A stretch of DNA of 36,428 nt, from the NCBI GenBank assembly GCA_902799985.1, contig CADCCR010000005.1, forward strand, positions 1-36,428. The letters are read 5' to 3'. Numbering within the stretch: the first letter of the stretch is position 1; every line of letters begins with the position of its first letter. The stretch is from an uncultured Bacteroidales bacterium (lineage in GTDB: Bacteria; Bacteroidota; Bacteroidia; Bacteroidales; Bacteroidaceae). The notes beneath the pieces are model-generated. The model was not told the origin of the DNA. It ran no database searches and saw only the letters and a list, made by a program, of their open reading frames with translations. Position numbers and translations under genes: made by a program. This document shows, piece after piece, positions 15,236 to 24,176 of this stretch.

Positions 15236-15619
15236 ATGATGAAAAAAGCTATTGTTTATTGTCTGTTGTCTGTCTGCCTGTTTGCTTGCAAAAAAGGTTT
15301 GATGACGCATGAGGCAGCCCGCGAAGCAGCAGAGGAGTTCTATTCGATGCTCATCAAAGGCGACTACAAAGGCTTCGTCGAAGGCTATGTCGATGCCGAG
15401 AACATGCCGGAAGACTTCCGCAGCCAGCTCACCGATGCCACAGCGCAGTTCATGGCAAAGGACGACATGCGGAGCCTCTGCCGCGTGGAAGCGACAAGCG
15501 ACAGCCTCTCCGAGGACAGCACAGCCTACGTCATGCTACAGTTGCACTTCAACGACAGCACCAGCGAACAAGTCGGCCTTTCACTCATCCTCACAGAAGA
15601 CGGCTGGAAGATGAAATAA
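15236..15619 (+). CDS. Small lipoprotein, DUF4878/NTF2-like
   Basis: A 127-residue product with a lipoprotein signal peptide: hydrophobic core then LFAC, the cysteine being the lipidation site. The mature part (EAAREAAEEFYSMLIKGDYKGFVEGY ... LSLILTEDGWKMK) has the helix-helix-sheet outline of small NTF2-like lipoproteins such as DUF4878, with the terminal DGWKMK strand. It is probably a periplasm-facing outer-membrane lipoprotein of unknown role. An M16 peptidase starts 42 bp downstream on the same strand. Confidence 0.85.
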   Translation: MMKKAIVYCLLSVCLFACKKGLMTHEAAREAAEEFYSMLIKGDYKGFVEGYVDAENMPEDFRSQLTDATAQFMAKDDMRSLCRVEATSDSLSEDSTAYVMLQLHFNDSTSEQVGLSLILTEDGWKMK

Positions 15620-15661
15620 GCCCCATAAACCCCATAACTAAAAAGAAGAAAATAACACAAT

Positions 15662-18511
15662 ATGAAGAAACTAATTTGTCTATTCCTGCTGTGCCTTTCA
15701 ATGGTCAATGGCCAATGGTCAATGGCCTCGGCTCAGCAGATGCAGATGCCGCCCGTACCCCTTGACCCTGCTGTCAAGACCGGCAAGCTGGAGAACGGCC
15801 TTACCTATTACATCCGCCACAACGAGTGGCCCGAGAAGCGTTGCGACTTCTACATCGCCCAGCGCGTCGGCTCCATGCAAGAGGAGGACGACCAGCGCGG
15901 ACTGGCTCACTTCCTCGAGCACATGTGCTTCAACGGCACAACCCACTTCCCAGGCGATGCCCTGAAACAGTATCTGGAGCGCATCGGCGTGAAGTTCGGC
16001 GAAAACCTCAACGCTTATACCTCCTTCGACGAGACTGTCTATAATATAAATAATGTGAACGTCGAGACGGCTGGTGCCATCGACTCCTGTCTGCTCATCC
16101 TGCACGACTGGAGCCACGACTTGCTGCTCGAGGACAAGGAAATCGACAAGGAGCGTGGCGTCATCGAAGAGGAATGGCGCATGCGCCGCAGCGCTCAGAT
16201 GCGTCTCATCGAGAAAGCTTTGCCCGTCGTCTGCAAGGACAGCAAGTACGCTGAGCGTATGCCTATCGGCACGATGGAAGTGGTGAAGAACTTCCCCTAC
16301 GAGACCCTTCGCAGCTACTACCGCAAGTGGTACCGTCCCGACCTGCAGGCACTCGTCATCGTGGGCGATGTTGACCCCGAAGCCGTCGAGAAGAAGTTGC
16401 AGGAGATGTTTGCCGACATCGCCGCTCCGGCTCCCGATGCTGCTGTCCGCGAGGAATATCCCGTGCCCGACAACAAGGAGCCGCTCGTCTTCGTGGGCAC
16501 AGACAAGGAGTTCCCCGGCATGGAAGCCCTGGTGATGTTCAAGAGCGACCCGCTGCCCCGCGAGATGAGAGGCACGATGGCTTACATCGGGATTGACTTC
16601 ATCAAGGATGCCGTCATCGGTATGCTCAATGAGCGCCTGAATGAGATAACACGACAAGCCGACGCCCCCTTCTCGAGTGCCGGCCTCGACTACAGCGAGT
16701 ACCTCGTTGCCAAGACGAAGGATGCCTTCATCCTCGACGTCAGCATGAAGGAAGGCCGCTACACCGAGGGCATCAAGGCTGCCTACCGCGAACTGCTCCG
16801 TGCCGTCCGCAACGGTTTCACCGAGAGCGAATACCAGCGCTTCAAGGACGAGTACCTCTCGCAGATTGATGCAGCCTACGAAGCTCGCGACAAGCGCACG
16901 AACACCTCTTTCGTCAATGCCTACGTCCGCCACTTCATCGACAACGAACCTGCTCCAGGCATCGAATGGACACACCAGACGATGCAAATGATTGTGCCTG
17001 CCGTACCCTTGCAAGCCATCAACGCAGTCCTGGCCGACCTCTCGCAGGAGAACCGTGCCATCCTCGTCATGATGCCCGAGAAGGAAGGACTCACTCCTCC
17101 CACAGAGCAGGAGATTCTCTCCGCAATGGCAGAAGTGGATGCAGAGGAGATAGCCGCGTTCACCGAAGAGGTCAGCACCGACCCGCTCGTGCCTGAACTG
17201 AAGAGCAAGGTGAAGGTCAAGAAGATAACCGACGACATCTATGGCGCCAAGCTCATCACGCTCTCCAACGGCATGAAGATACACGTCAAGCAGACCGACT
17301 ACAGCCCCAACAAGATTATCTTCCGCGCAACATCTTGGGGCGGCAACAGCCTCTACAGCAACGATGAATACATCAACACCAGCAACATCGGTTTGGTTCA
17401 TCAGGGCGGTTTGGGCAACTTCTCTGCTGTAGAGCTCAACAAGAAGCTTGCAGGCAAGCAGGCCAGCGTGTCGTCGAGCGTCAATGTACGCAGCGAAGGC
17501 ATCAGCGCGAACTGTGTGAAGAAGGATTTCGAAACGATGCTCCAACTCGTTTACCTCAACTTCACATCGCCCCGCAGAGATGATGAGGCCTTCACTTCTG
17601 CGTTGGAACGCACACGCAACGCCTTGAAGAACCAGGAACTCAACCCGCAAATCACTCTGCAGGACAGCATCGTCAGCGTGGTCTATAACAACAATGTTCG
17701 TGCAAAGCGTCTGAAGGAAGCCGACCTGGACCACATCAACTACGACCGTTTGCTCGAGATGTATCGTGAGCGCTTTGCCAATGCCAAGGACTTCGAGTTC
17801 TATCTTGTGGGTGATGTCAATGCCGACTCCGTGGCTCCGCTGCTTGCAAAGTACCTCGGTGCGCTGCCTGTCAAGGGCAAGAAAGAGGCGTACAAGGTCA
17901 TCGACCAGCGCATGACGAAGGGCGAGCGCGAGTGCTACTTCACGAAGGAGCAGGACACGCCCAACTCCCTGAACGTCTTCATCTATCATACACCCATGAA
18001 GGAGACACTCCGCAACGACATCCTGGTCGATATGCTTCAGCAGGCCATGACAATGCTCTACACGGAGTCTGTCCGCGAGGATGAGGGAGGAGCCTATGGT
18101 GTGCCGGTCAACGCGAACCTCACCGACTATCCCGAAGAGATAGCCATGGCACAGATTGTCCTGCCTACAGCTCCCGAGAAGCGTGAGGCCATGACGGTCA
18201 TCATCAAGGACGGCATCAAGCAGATGATGGAAAAGGGACCCTCCGAGGAGAACCTCGCCAAGATAAAGGAATACATGCTCCGCTCGCATCAGGAAGACTT
18301 GAAGAACAACGGCTACTGGATGAACAGCCTCGTATCGAAGACACGCTACAACCAGGAGTTCGTAGAGGGCTACGAGGACTGCGTTCAGGGTGTGACCGTC
18401 GAGGACATCAGACAGGTGGCACAGCAAATCTTCGGCAGCGGCAACCGCCTCGTTGTCGGCATGGAGACGCCACAACGACCCCTCTCTGACTCCCCCGAGG
18501 GGGAGAAATAA
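15662..18511 (+). CDS. Secreted M16 family zinc peptidase (PqqL/insulinase-like)
   Basis: A 949-residue two-lobed peptidase. The active site is the inverted zinc motif HFLEH (83-87), with the distal glutamate in the ERGVIEEEW region about 75 residues later. The four M16 repeats follow, including an R/Y-type motif ANLTDYPEE near the C-terminus. A signal peptide ends near MASAQQ, so it is periplasmic or surface-located and probably degrades peptides. The signal-peptide DNA contains repeats of the word TCAATGGCCAATGG. The last residues, RPLSDSPEGEK, are encoded by one arm of a GC-rich inverted repeat, so the natural C-terminus may have been altered by insertion. Confidence 0.93.
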   Translation: MKKLICLFLLCLSMVNGQWSMASAQQMQMPPVPLDPAVKTGKLENGLTYYIRHNEWPEKRCDFYIAQRVGSMQEEDDQRGLAHFLEHMCFNGTTHFPGDALKQYLERIGVKFGENLNAYTSFDETVYNINNVNVETAGAIDSCLLILHDWSHDLLLEDKEIDKERGVIEEEWRMRRSAQMRLIEKALPVVCKDSKYAERMPIGTMEVVKNFPYETLRSYYRKWYRPDLQALVIVGDVDPEAVEKKLQEMFADIAAPAPDAAVREEYPVPDNKEPLVFVGTDKEFPGMEALVMFKSDPLPREMRGTMAYIGIDFIKDAVIGMLNERLNEITRQADAPFSSAGLDYSEYLVAKTKDAFILDVSMKEGRYTEGIKAAYRELLRAVRNGFTESEYQRFKDEYLSQIDAAYEARDKRTNTSFVNAYVRHFIDNEPAPGIEWTHQTMQMIVPAVPLQAINAVLADLSQENRAILVMMPEKEGLTPPTEQEILSAMAEVDAEEIAAFTEEVSTDPLVPELKSKVKVKKITDDIYGAKLITLSNGMKIHVKQTDYSPNKIIFRATSWGGNSLYSNDEYINTSNIGLVHQGGLGNFSAVELNKKLAGKQASVSSSVNVRSEGISANCVKKDFETMLQLVYLNFTSPRRDDEAFTSALERTRNALKNQELNPQITLQDSIVSVVYNNNVRAKRLKEADLDHINYDRLLEMYRERFANAKDFEFYLVGDVNADSVAPLLAKYLGALPVKGKKEAYKVIDQRMTKGERECYFTKEQDTPNSLNVFIYHTPMKETLRNDILVDMLQQAMTMLYTESVREDEGGAYGVPVNANLTDYPEEIAMAQIVLPTAPEKREAMTVIIKDGIKQMMEKGPSEENLAKIKEYMLRSHQEDLKNNGYWMNSLVSKTRYNQEFVEGYEDCVQGVTVEDIRQVAQQIFGSGNRLVVGMETPQRPLSDSPEGEK

Positions 18512-18597
18512 TGAAGTAGAACCTTCATATATATAATAATGAGCAATGAAGTAAGCAATATAATAAGCCTCCCCTCGGGGAGGTCTGGAGGGGGTCG
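18477..18597. repeat. Composite inverted GC-rich repeat spanning the M16 3' end and the mlaE leader
   Basis: CGACCCCTCTCTGACTCCCCC (left, coding for the last M16 residues) faces GGTCTGGAGGGGGTCG (right, ending 4 bp before the mlaE ATG). Each arm has its own small stem (CCCCCGAGGGGG left, CCTCCCCTCGGGGAGG right). The centre holds AT palindromes (TATATATAATAAT). Confidence 0.8.
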
Positions 18598-18600
18598 ATA

Positions 18601-19344
18601 ATGTTTATCACGAAATGGCTGGCCGCCTTTGGCCGATACTTGCAGTTGATGGGCAGGGTGCTGAGCATGCCCGAGCGATGGCGGATGTTCATGCGGCAGT
18701 ATGTCCGTGAGATGGGTTCGCTTGGTGTCGATTCCATCGGCATCGTGTTGCTCATCAGCTTCTTCATTGGTGCCGTCATCTGCATCCAGATAAAGCTCAA
18801 CATCCAAAGCCCCTGGATGCCGACCTTCACGACGGGCTACACCACGCGCGAAATCATGCTGCTGGAGTTCTCGTCGAGCATCATGTGTCTCATCCTGGCA
18901 GGCAAGGTGGGCTCGAACATCGCCTCGGAGATAGGTACGATGCGCGTCACACAGCAGATTGATGCGCTGGAGATAATGGGCGTCAACTCAGCATCGTTCC
19001 TCATCCTGCCCAAGGTGATAGGCATGATGACGATGATTCCCTTCCTCGTCGTCTTCAGCATCGTCTCGGGTTTCGTGGGAGCGTATGCCACAGCCATTGC
19101 CGGCATCATCACGCCCGACGACCTCACCATCGGCCTGCTCCACAGCTTCAACCAATGGTATGTATGGACGAGCATCATCAAGAGCATCTTCTTTGCCTTC
19201 ATCATCAGCAGCGTGGCGTCCTATCACGGCTACTTCGTGGAGGGCGGCAGCTTCGATGTGGGCAAGGCCAGCACAAATGCCGTGGTGTCGAGCAGCATGC
19301 TCATCCTCTTCAGCGACATCTTCCTGACACATCTGCTGGCATGA
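18601..19344 (+). CDS. mlaE: MlaE/YrbE-type ABC transporter permease
   Basis: A 247-residue inner-membrane permease of the MCE/Mla phospholipid transport system. Five to six hydrophobic segments are visible (IGIVLLISFFIGAVICIQ, IMCLILAGKVGSNIASEIG, MMTMIPFLVVFSIVSGFVGAY). The family signature EIGTMRVTQQIDALEIMG forms the loop that contacts the ATPase. It is followed by mlaF with a 121-bp gap, in keeping with a two-gene unit. In Bacteroidetes the MCE substrate-binding subunit often follows mlaF, but here lptB follows. Confidence 0.92.
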   Translation: MFITKWLAAFGRYLQLMGRVLSMPERWRMFMRQYVREMGSLGVDSIGIVLLISFFIGAVICIQIKLNIQSPWMPTFTTGYTTREIMLLEFSSSIMCLILAGKVGSNIASEIGTMRVTQQIDALEIMGVNSASFLILPKVIGMMTMIPFLVVFSIVSGFVGAYATAIAGIITPDDLTIGLLHSFNQWYVWTSIIKSIFFAFIISSVASYHGYFVEGGSFDVGKASTNAVVSSSMLILFSDIFLTHLLA

Positions 19345-19348
19345 AAAG

Positions 19349-19381
19349 CCTCACCCCTAACCCCTCTCCGAGGAGAGGGGA
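19349..19381. repeat. GC-rich palindrome between mlaE and mlaF
   Basis: CCCCTCTCC-GA-GGAGAGGGG (19361-19380) is a perfect 9-bp stem, preceded by TCACCCCTAA. It is the clearest single copy of the family. Confidence 0.85.
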
Positions 19382-19465
19382 AACAAATGGCAAATGGAAC
19401 TCCGCGCATTAAAAGCGCGCCTTGTTTCTAAAGAATACAAGAAATGATTAAATGGTAAATGCAAG

Positions 19466-20233
19466 GTGATTGAAGTACAGCATCTATACAAGCGTTTCGA
19501 CGACCGCGACATCCTGAAGGACATCAACATGACCTTCCGCGACGGGCAGACCAACCTCATCATCGGTCAGTCGGGCTCCGGCAAGACTGTGCTGATGAAG
19601 AACATCGTGGGGCTCTTCACGCCCACCAGCGGCAAGATACTCTACGACGGGCGCGACTTCGTGACGATGACGAAGCGCGAACGTGTGATGCTGCGCCGCG
19701 AGATGGGCATGATATTCCAGAGTGCTGCGCTCTTCGACTCGATGACAGTGCTGGAGAACGTCATGTTCCCCCTCGACATGTTCTCCGACATGAATCAGGC
19801 CGACCGTGTACAGCGTGCCCGCTTCTGCCTGGAGCGCGTCAACCTGAAGGGAGCGGAGGAGAAGATGCCGGGCGAGATAAGCGGCGGCATGCAGAAGCGC
19901 GTCGCCATTGCCCGAGCCATTGCCCTCAACCCGAAGTACCTGTTCTGCGACGAACCCAACTCGGGCCTCGACCCCAAGACGAGCCTCGTCATCGACGAAC
20001 TCATCAGCGGCATCACGCACGAGTACGGCATGACGACCATCATCAACACCCACGACATGAACTCCGTGCTGGGCATCGGCGAGAGCATCCTCTACATCTG
20101 CGACGGCCACAAGGAATGGGAAGGCTCGAAGGACCAGATAATGACGGCAACCAACGAGAAGCTGAACTCCTTCATCTTCGCCAGCGACCTGCTCCGCAAA
20201 GTAAAGGAAGAACAGAAAGTGGTTAGAGGTTAG
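19466..20233 (+). CDS. mlaF: MlaF-type ABC transporter ATP-binding protein
   Basis: A 255-residue ATPase that powers MlaE. It has Walker A GQSGSGKT (34-41), the signature SGGMQKRVAIARA, Walker B YLFCDEPNSGLDP and the switch histidine in NTHDM. The start is GTG 19466, which gives the standard MIEVQHLYKRF beginning. The final residues and stop (VVRG) overlap a GGTTAGAGGTTAG repeat, so the C-terminal end may have been trimmed or extended by repeat sequence. It probably works with mlaE in lipid movement between the membranes. Confidence 0.94.
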   Translation: MIEVQHLYKRFDDRDILKDINMTFRDGQTNLIIGQSGSGKTVLMKNIVGLFTPTSGKILYDGRDFVTMTKRERVMLRREMGMIFQSAALFDSMTVLENVMFPLDMFSDMNQADRVQRARFCLERVNLKGAEEKMPGEISGGMQKRVAIARAIALNPKYLFCDEPNSGLDPKTSLVIDELISGITHEYGMTTIINTHDMNSVLGIGESILYICDGHKEWEGSKDQIMTATNEKLNSFIFASDLLRKVKEEQKVVRG

Positions 20234-20320
20234 TGGTTAGTGGTTAGAGAATACCTTTGGCTCTTGAATTAGCATCCAAAACATTCCTCTAACCTCTAAC
20301 CCCTAACCTCTAACCCCAAA
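20220..20320. repeat. GGTTAGAGG word repeats around a conserved core (copy A)
   Basis: GGTTAG words on the left, complementary CTCTAACC words on the right, and between them a core starting GGTTAGAGAATAC and containing GCATCCAA. A second copy with about 35 of 46 core positions identical lies at 28011-28058. Confidence 0.75.
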
Positions 20321-20337
20321 AATATAAATAAAGAAGA

Positions 20338-21123
20338 ATGGAACAAGATAGTTTGCAGCTCCGCAGCGAAGGCCTGGTCAAGATATACGGCAAGCGAACG
20401 GTGGTGAACAACGTCTCGTTCGACGTCCACCAGGGAGAGATTGTCGGTCTGCTCGGGCCTAACGGTGCGGGCAAGACGACATCGTTCTACATGACCACCG
20501 GTCTCGTTCTGCCCAATGCCGGACACATCTACCTGGGCAACGAGGAGATAACGAACCTGCCGGTCTACCAGCGAGCCCGTCGCGGCATCGGTTATCTGGC
20601 ACAGGAGGCCAGCGTGTTCCGCAAGATGAGCGTGGAGGACAACATAGCCAGCGTGCTGGAGATGACGGGCAAGCCGCGCAGCTACCAGCGCGAGAAGCTG
20701 GAGAGCCTCATCAGCGAGTTCCACCTGGAGAAGGTGCGCCGCAACCTGGGCGACCAGCTGAGTGGCGGTGAGCGCCGACGCACGGAGATAGCCCGCTGCC
20801 TGGCCATCGACCCGAAGTTCATCATGCTCGACGAGCCCTTCGCCGGCGTCGACCCCATCGCCGTGGAGGACATACAGTACATCGTCTGGAAGCTGAAACA
20901 GAGGAACATCGGGGTGCTCATCACCGACCACAACGTCGAGGAGACGCTCTGCATCACCGACCGCGCCTACCTCCTCTTCGAGGGGCAGATACTCTTCCAC
21001 GGCACGCCACAGGAGCTAAGCGTCAATCCTGTCGTCCTCGACAAGTACCTCACGCGCAGCTTCGTCCTTCGCCTCAAGGACTTCCAGCAAATGGAACAGG
21101 AGCGCGCAGCCACTGCCGAGTAA
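20338..21123 (+). CDS. lptB: LPS export system ATP-binding protein LptB
   Basis: A 261-residue ATPase of the LptBFGC complex that extracts lipopolysaccharide from the inner membrane. It carries Walker A GPNGAGKT (40-47), the LptB-type Q-loop region GIGYLAQEASVFRKMSV, the signature LSGGERRRTEIARCL, Walker B FIMLDEPFAGVDP and the switch His in TDHNVEET. The C-terminus is about 20 residues longer than E. coli LptB. The gene follows mlaF after a 104-bp repeat-filled gap, and a 22-bp tandem repeat begins directly after its stop. Confidence 0.96.
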   Translation: MEQDSLQLRSEGLVKIYGKRTVVNNVSFDVHQGEIVGLLGPNGAGKTTSFYMTTGLVLPNAGHIYLGNEEITNLPVYQRARRGIGYLAQEASVFRKMSVEDNIASVLEMTGKPRSYQREKLESLISEFHLEKVRRNLGDQLSGGERRRTEIARCLAIDPKFIMLDEPFAGVDPIAVEDIQYIVWKLKQRNIGVLITDHNVEETLCITDRAYLLFEGQILFHGTPQELSVNPVVLDKYLTRSFVLRLKDFQQMEQERAATAE

Positions 21124-21125
21124 TC

Positions 21126-21220
21126 CGGAAGCGCCCCGTGCTTATTTCGGAAGCGCCTCGTGCTTATCTCGGAAGCGCCTCGTGCTTATTTCGGAAGCGC
21201 CCAGCGCTTATTTCGGAAGC
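21126..21220. repeat. 22-bp tandem repeat, four units plus partial
   Basis: Units at 21126-21147, 21148-21169, 21170-21191 and 21192-21213, each of the form CGGAAGCGCC.CGTGCTTAT.., followed by a 7-bp partial. Units differ at one to four positions. There are no spacers, so this is not a CRISPR. The array starts 2 bp after the lptB stop. Confidence 0.9.
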
Positions 21221-21242
21221 ACACACAAATATAAAAAGATTT

Positions 21243-24137
21243 ATGCCTGCATTCATACCCAGAACAACGCTGATAGCATTACTCCTCTGCGCGATTGTAA
21301 ACTCGTCTGCCGGGCAGAACAACCATCTCCTGCTCAACGAGGTCTGCGTGGCAAACGTAGACAGGTATATCGACCCGTCGTACAACTACGGCGGATGGGT
21401 GGAGCTCTACAACCCGACGACAAACTACATCTCCCTGGGCGAAATGTGTCTCCGGCACACCGACGCGGAGGGAAAGCTGTTGAACTACACGCTGGCAAAC
21501 GACTATGGGAAGGTGTCGCCACACGGATACTTCGTGCTTTGGTTCGACCACAACAGCATCGACGGATACTACGGCACGAATGCCAGCACACAGATACCCT
21601 TCAAGCTGGATGCCGACGGCGGAGTCATCGAGTTGCTGGATGACAGAGGTTCGCTCGTCGATGCCGTGGAATATCCGCCATGCATCGCCCGCTGCTCCTG
21701 GATGAGGGAAGTCGACGGCTCCGACAACTTCGGGTGGACATCGTCGCCAACGCCCAAGGCTACGAACAACACCAGCCGGATTGCCGACGAGAGGCTGCAG
21801 GCACCTGTGGTCAGCACCACAGGAGGAATCTTCGGCAACAGCTTCCAGTTCACGGTCGACATCCCCGCCGATGCCACACTTTATTACACGACCGACGGAT
21901 CTACGCCGCAGCCAGGGGTATCGCCTACAAGTGCCGACGGACGTTTCTCCGGCAACAGCAACACTATCTACCGCTTCATGCTTACGGGCGAAGGCTACCT
22001 CCATAGTCCTGTCGTCACACGCACCTTCCTCAAGTCGGAAGGTCAGTTCACACTGCCGATACTCTGCGTCAACACCGCACCCGAGAACTTCTTCGACGAC
22101 ACATTCGGGCTGTACGTGACAGGCACCAACGGACGCATCGCAAACAACTCGAAGGTCAGGGCCAACCAGAATATGGACTGGGAGCGACCGGTGAACGTAG
22201 AGTACTTCGTCCCCGACGCCCGCGCCAGCTACAGCGAAGCCATCAACCAGGAGTCAAACTTCAGCATCTTCGGCGGATGGACACGTTTCAACACAGGCAA
22301 TGACGAATTCCCGTACCGGACACCCTTCAAGCTGAAGTCGGACAAGGTCTTCGAGGGCCTCAACTTCTTCCACTACCCCATCTTCGGCAGCAAGCCATAC
22401 ATCAAGATAAAGAACTTCCTCGTAAGGAATGGCGGTCAGGACGGCGCTGCCAGGATATGGGATGCAGCCATCCAGGAACTGCTGCGCACCAGCGGCATCT
22501 ACCTCGACTGCCAGGCATGGCAGCCCGCACACGTCTATCTCGACGGCAAATACCTGGGCATGATGAACCTCCGCGAGGAGAGCAACAAGCAGTTTGCCTT
22601 CAGCAACTACGGCATTAGCAAGGACGAGATGGACCAGTGGGAAGGGGACATCATCATCAAGGAAGGAGACAAGGAGAAACTGAACGAGTGGTACTCCCTG
22701 AGCAGGAACCTGACCGGCATACCTGCCGACAGCACCACATGGAACGCGATATGCCAGATTGTCGACATCGACGAGTACTGCAACTACATGGCCGCCGAAA
22801 TCTACATGGGCAATCTGGACTGGCTGCGGGGAGGCTTCAAGAACATCAAGGGATTCCGTGCAAGGGACGACAACGGCAAGTTCCACATCGTGCTTCACGA
22901 CGTGGACGGCGGATTCGGCGACACCAACATGATACTGCAAGTCCTGAACAAAGGCACCGGCTCGCTGCCCGTCCGGTTCAAGAACATGTTGCGCTACGAA
23001 CCCTTCAAGAAGCAGTTCATCGATGCATACTGCATCATGGACGGCAGTGTGTTCGACCCCGAACGCTGCGAGCCAATCATAACGGACATGAAGAACACCA
23101 TCAACCGGGCGCTGCAGCTCGAAGGACTCTCGGCCGACGAGAAGGCCGACAGACTGATTGAACGCATCGGCGACAACACGGTGCGACGTCCGGCCCTAAA
23201 ACAAAGCCTCAAGACTGCATTCAACCTGACGGACGAATACACCGTCTCGCTGAAATCGAACCTACCCGAGGCAAAAACATTGCTGCTCAACGGGCAGGAG
23301 ATTCCGACAGGCAAATTCAACGGCTACATGTTCGCCCCCATTGCGATTACCGCATCAGCACCAGGCGGAACGGTCTTCAAGGAGTGGAGCATCAACGGCC
23401 AAACCGTGTCCTCCGACTCCATCCTGTACCTCAGCGAAAACTATCCTCCAGGAACCTTCGAGATAGAAGCCATCTACGAGCACGCACAAGCAAGCACGCC
23501 TCCCGTCCGCATCAACGAGGTAAGTGCAGGCAACGACATCTTCATCAACGAATACGGGAAGAAAGCAGACTGGATAGAGCTGTACAACACTACCGACCGT
23601 GACATCGACTTGGCCGGCACCTATCTGTCCGACGACCCGAACAATGCCCGCAAGTTCCGGCTCAACGCACCCGAAGGATTAAGCGCCATTATCCCTGCCC
23701 ATGGCTACAAGGTCGTTTGGTGCGACGGCAAGGATTCGGCTACCCAACTGCATGCCTCCTTCAAACTGAAGAACGCCGACGATGCCTATATCTCCATCAC
23801 CGGTGCAGACGACACCTGGAGCGATGTCATGTACTATCGGGAGCAGCCCAGATGGAACACCTACGGACGCTTCCCCGACGGAAGTCAAAGCCTGGCATTG
23901 TTCGAACGCCCCACCATCGACAGTCCCAACCGTCCGTGCACAAGCACCACGCTTGAGACGCCCGACGGCATCAACAGCACCTTCGCCGAGAAGACTGACC
24001 TCCAGATAGCTGCCATAAGATACTACAACCTCGGCGGACAGCAAGTTTCAAACATCCAAGCCGAACACATTGTGATACAACACATCATCTACAAGGACGG
24101 CTCCACCCTCTCGCGCAAGATTGTCAATCAACGGTAA
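21243..24137 (+). CDS. CotH-kinase-domain surface protein with two lamin-tail domains
   Basis: A 964-residue secreted protein. The start is set at ATG 21243, which gives the signal peptide MPAFIPRTTLIALLLCAIV; a longer frame from 21138 would only translate the 22-bp repeats. Domain order: lamin-tail domain (LLLNEVCVANVD, about 28-145), chitobiase-like beta domain (PVVSTTGGIF..YYTTDGSTP, 188-262), CotH kinase-like domain (about 270-640) with HDVDGGFGD (552-560), a small beta region, a second lamin-tail domain (RINEVSAGND .. WIELYNTT), and a C-terminal YYNLGGQQV..KIVNQR tail resembling type IX secretion sorting tails. CotH domains phosphorylate secreted proteins in spore-formers; the target here is unknown. 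It is probably surface-attached. Confidence 0.9.
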   Translation: MPAFIPRTTLIALLLCAIVNSSAGQNNHLLLNEVCVANVDRYIDPSYNYGGWVELYNPTTNYISLGEMCLRHTDAEGKLLNYTLANDYGKVSPHGYFVLWFDHNSIDGYYGTNASTQIPFKLDADGGVIELLDDRGSLVDAVEYPPCIARCSWMREVDGSDNFGWTSSPTPKATNNTSRIADERLQAPVVSTTGGIFGNSFQFTVDIPADATLYYTTDGSTPQPGVSPTSADGRFSGNSNTIYRFMLTGEGYLHSPVVTRTFLKSEGQFTLPILCVNTAPENFFDDTFGLYVTGTNGRIANNSKVRANQNMDWERPVNVEYFVPDARASYSEAINQESNFSIFGGWTRFNTGNDEFPYRTPFKLKSDKVFEGLNFFHYPIFGSKPYIKIKNFLVRNGGQDGAARIWDAAIQELLRTSGIYLDCQAWQPAHVYLDGKYLGMMNLREESNKQFAFSNYGISKDEMDQWEGDIIIKEGDKEKLNEWYSLSRNLTGIPADSTTWNAICQIVDIDEYCNYMAAEIYMGNLDWLRGGFKNIKGFRARDDNGKFHIVLHDVDGGFGDTNMILQVLNKGTGSLPVRFKNMLRYEPFKKQFIDAYCIMDGSVFDPERCEPIITDMKNTINRALQLEGLSADEKADRLIERIGDNTVRRPALKQSLKTAFNLTDEYTVSLKSNLPEAKTLLLNGQEIPTGKFNGYMFAPIAITASAPGGTVFKEWSINGQTVSSDSILYLSENYPPGTFEIEAIYEHAQASTPPVRINEVSAGNDIFINEYGKKADWIELYNTTDRDIDLAGTYLSDDPNNARKFRLNAPEGLSAIIPAHGYKVVWCDGKDSATQLHASFKLKNADDAYISITGADDTWSDVMYYREQPRWNTYGRFPDGSQSLALFERPTIDSPNRPCTSTTLETPDGINSTFAEKTDLQIAAIRYYNLGGQQVSNIQAEHIVIQHIIYKDGSTLSRKIVNQR

Positions 24138-24176
24138 ATAACCTAATACACTCAAAACCTAAACAACCATTTAGCC

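Noticed and set aside
15719..18475. 918-codon open frame on the minus strand
   Set aside because: It lies exactly opposite the M16 peptidase in a phase that stays open because of the GC-rich third positions; its composition (His-, Val-, Leu-, Asp-rich) is not protein-like.
21126..21220. Possible CRISPR array
   Set aside because: The units are directly adjacent with no spacers and diverge from each other; no cas gene is present.
21138..21242. N-terminal extension of the CotH protein
   Set aside because: It only translates the 22-bp repeats and would hide the clear signal peptide starting at 21243.
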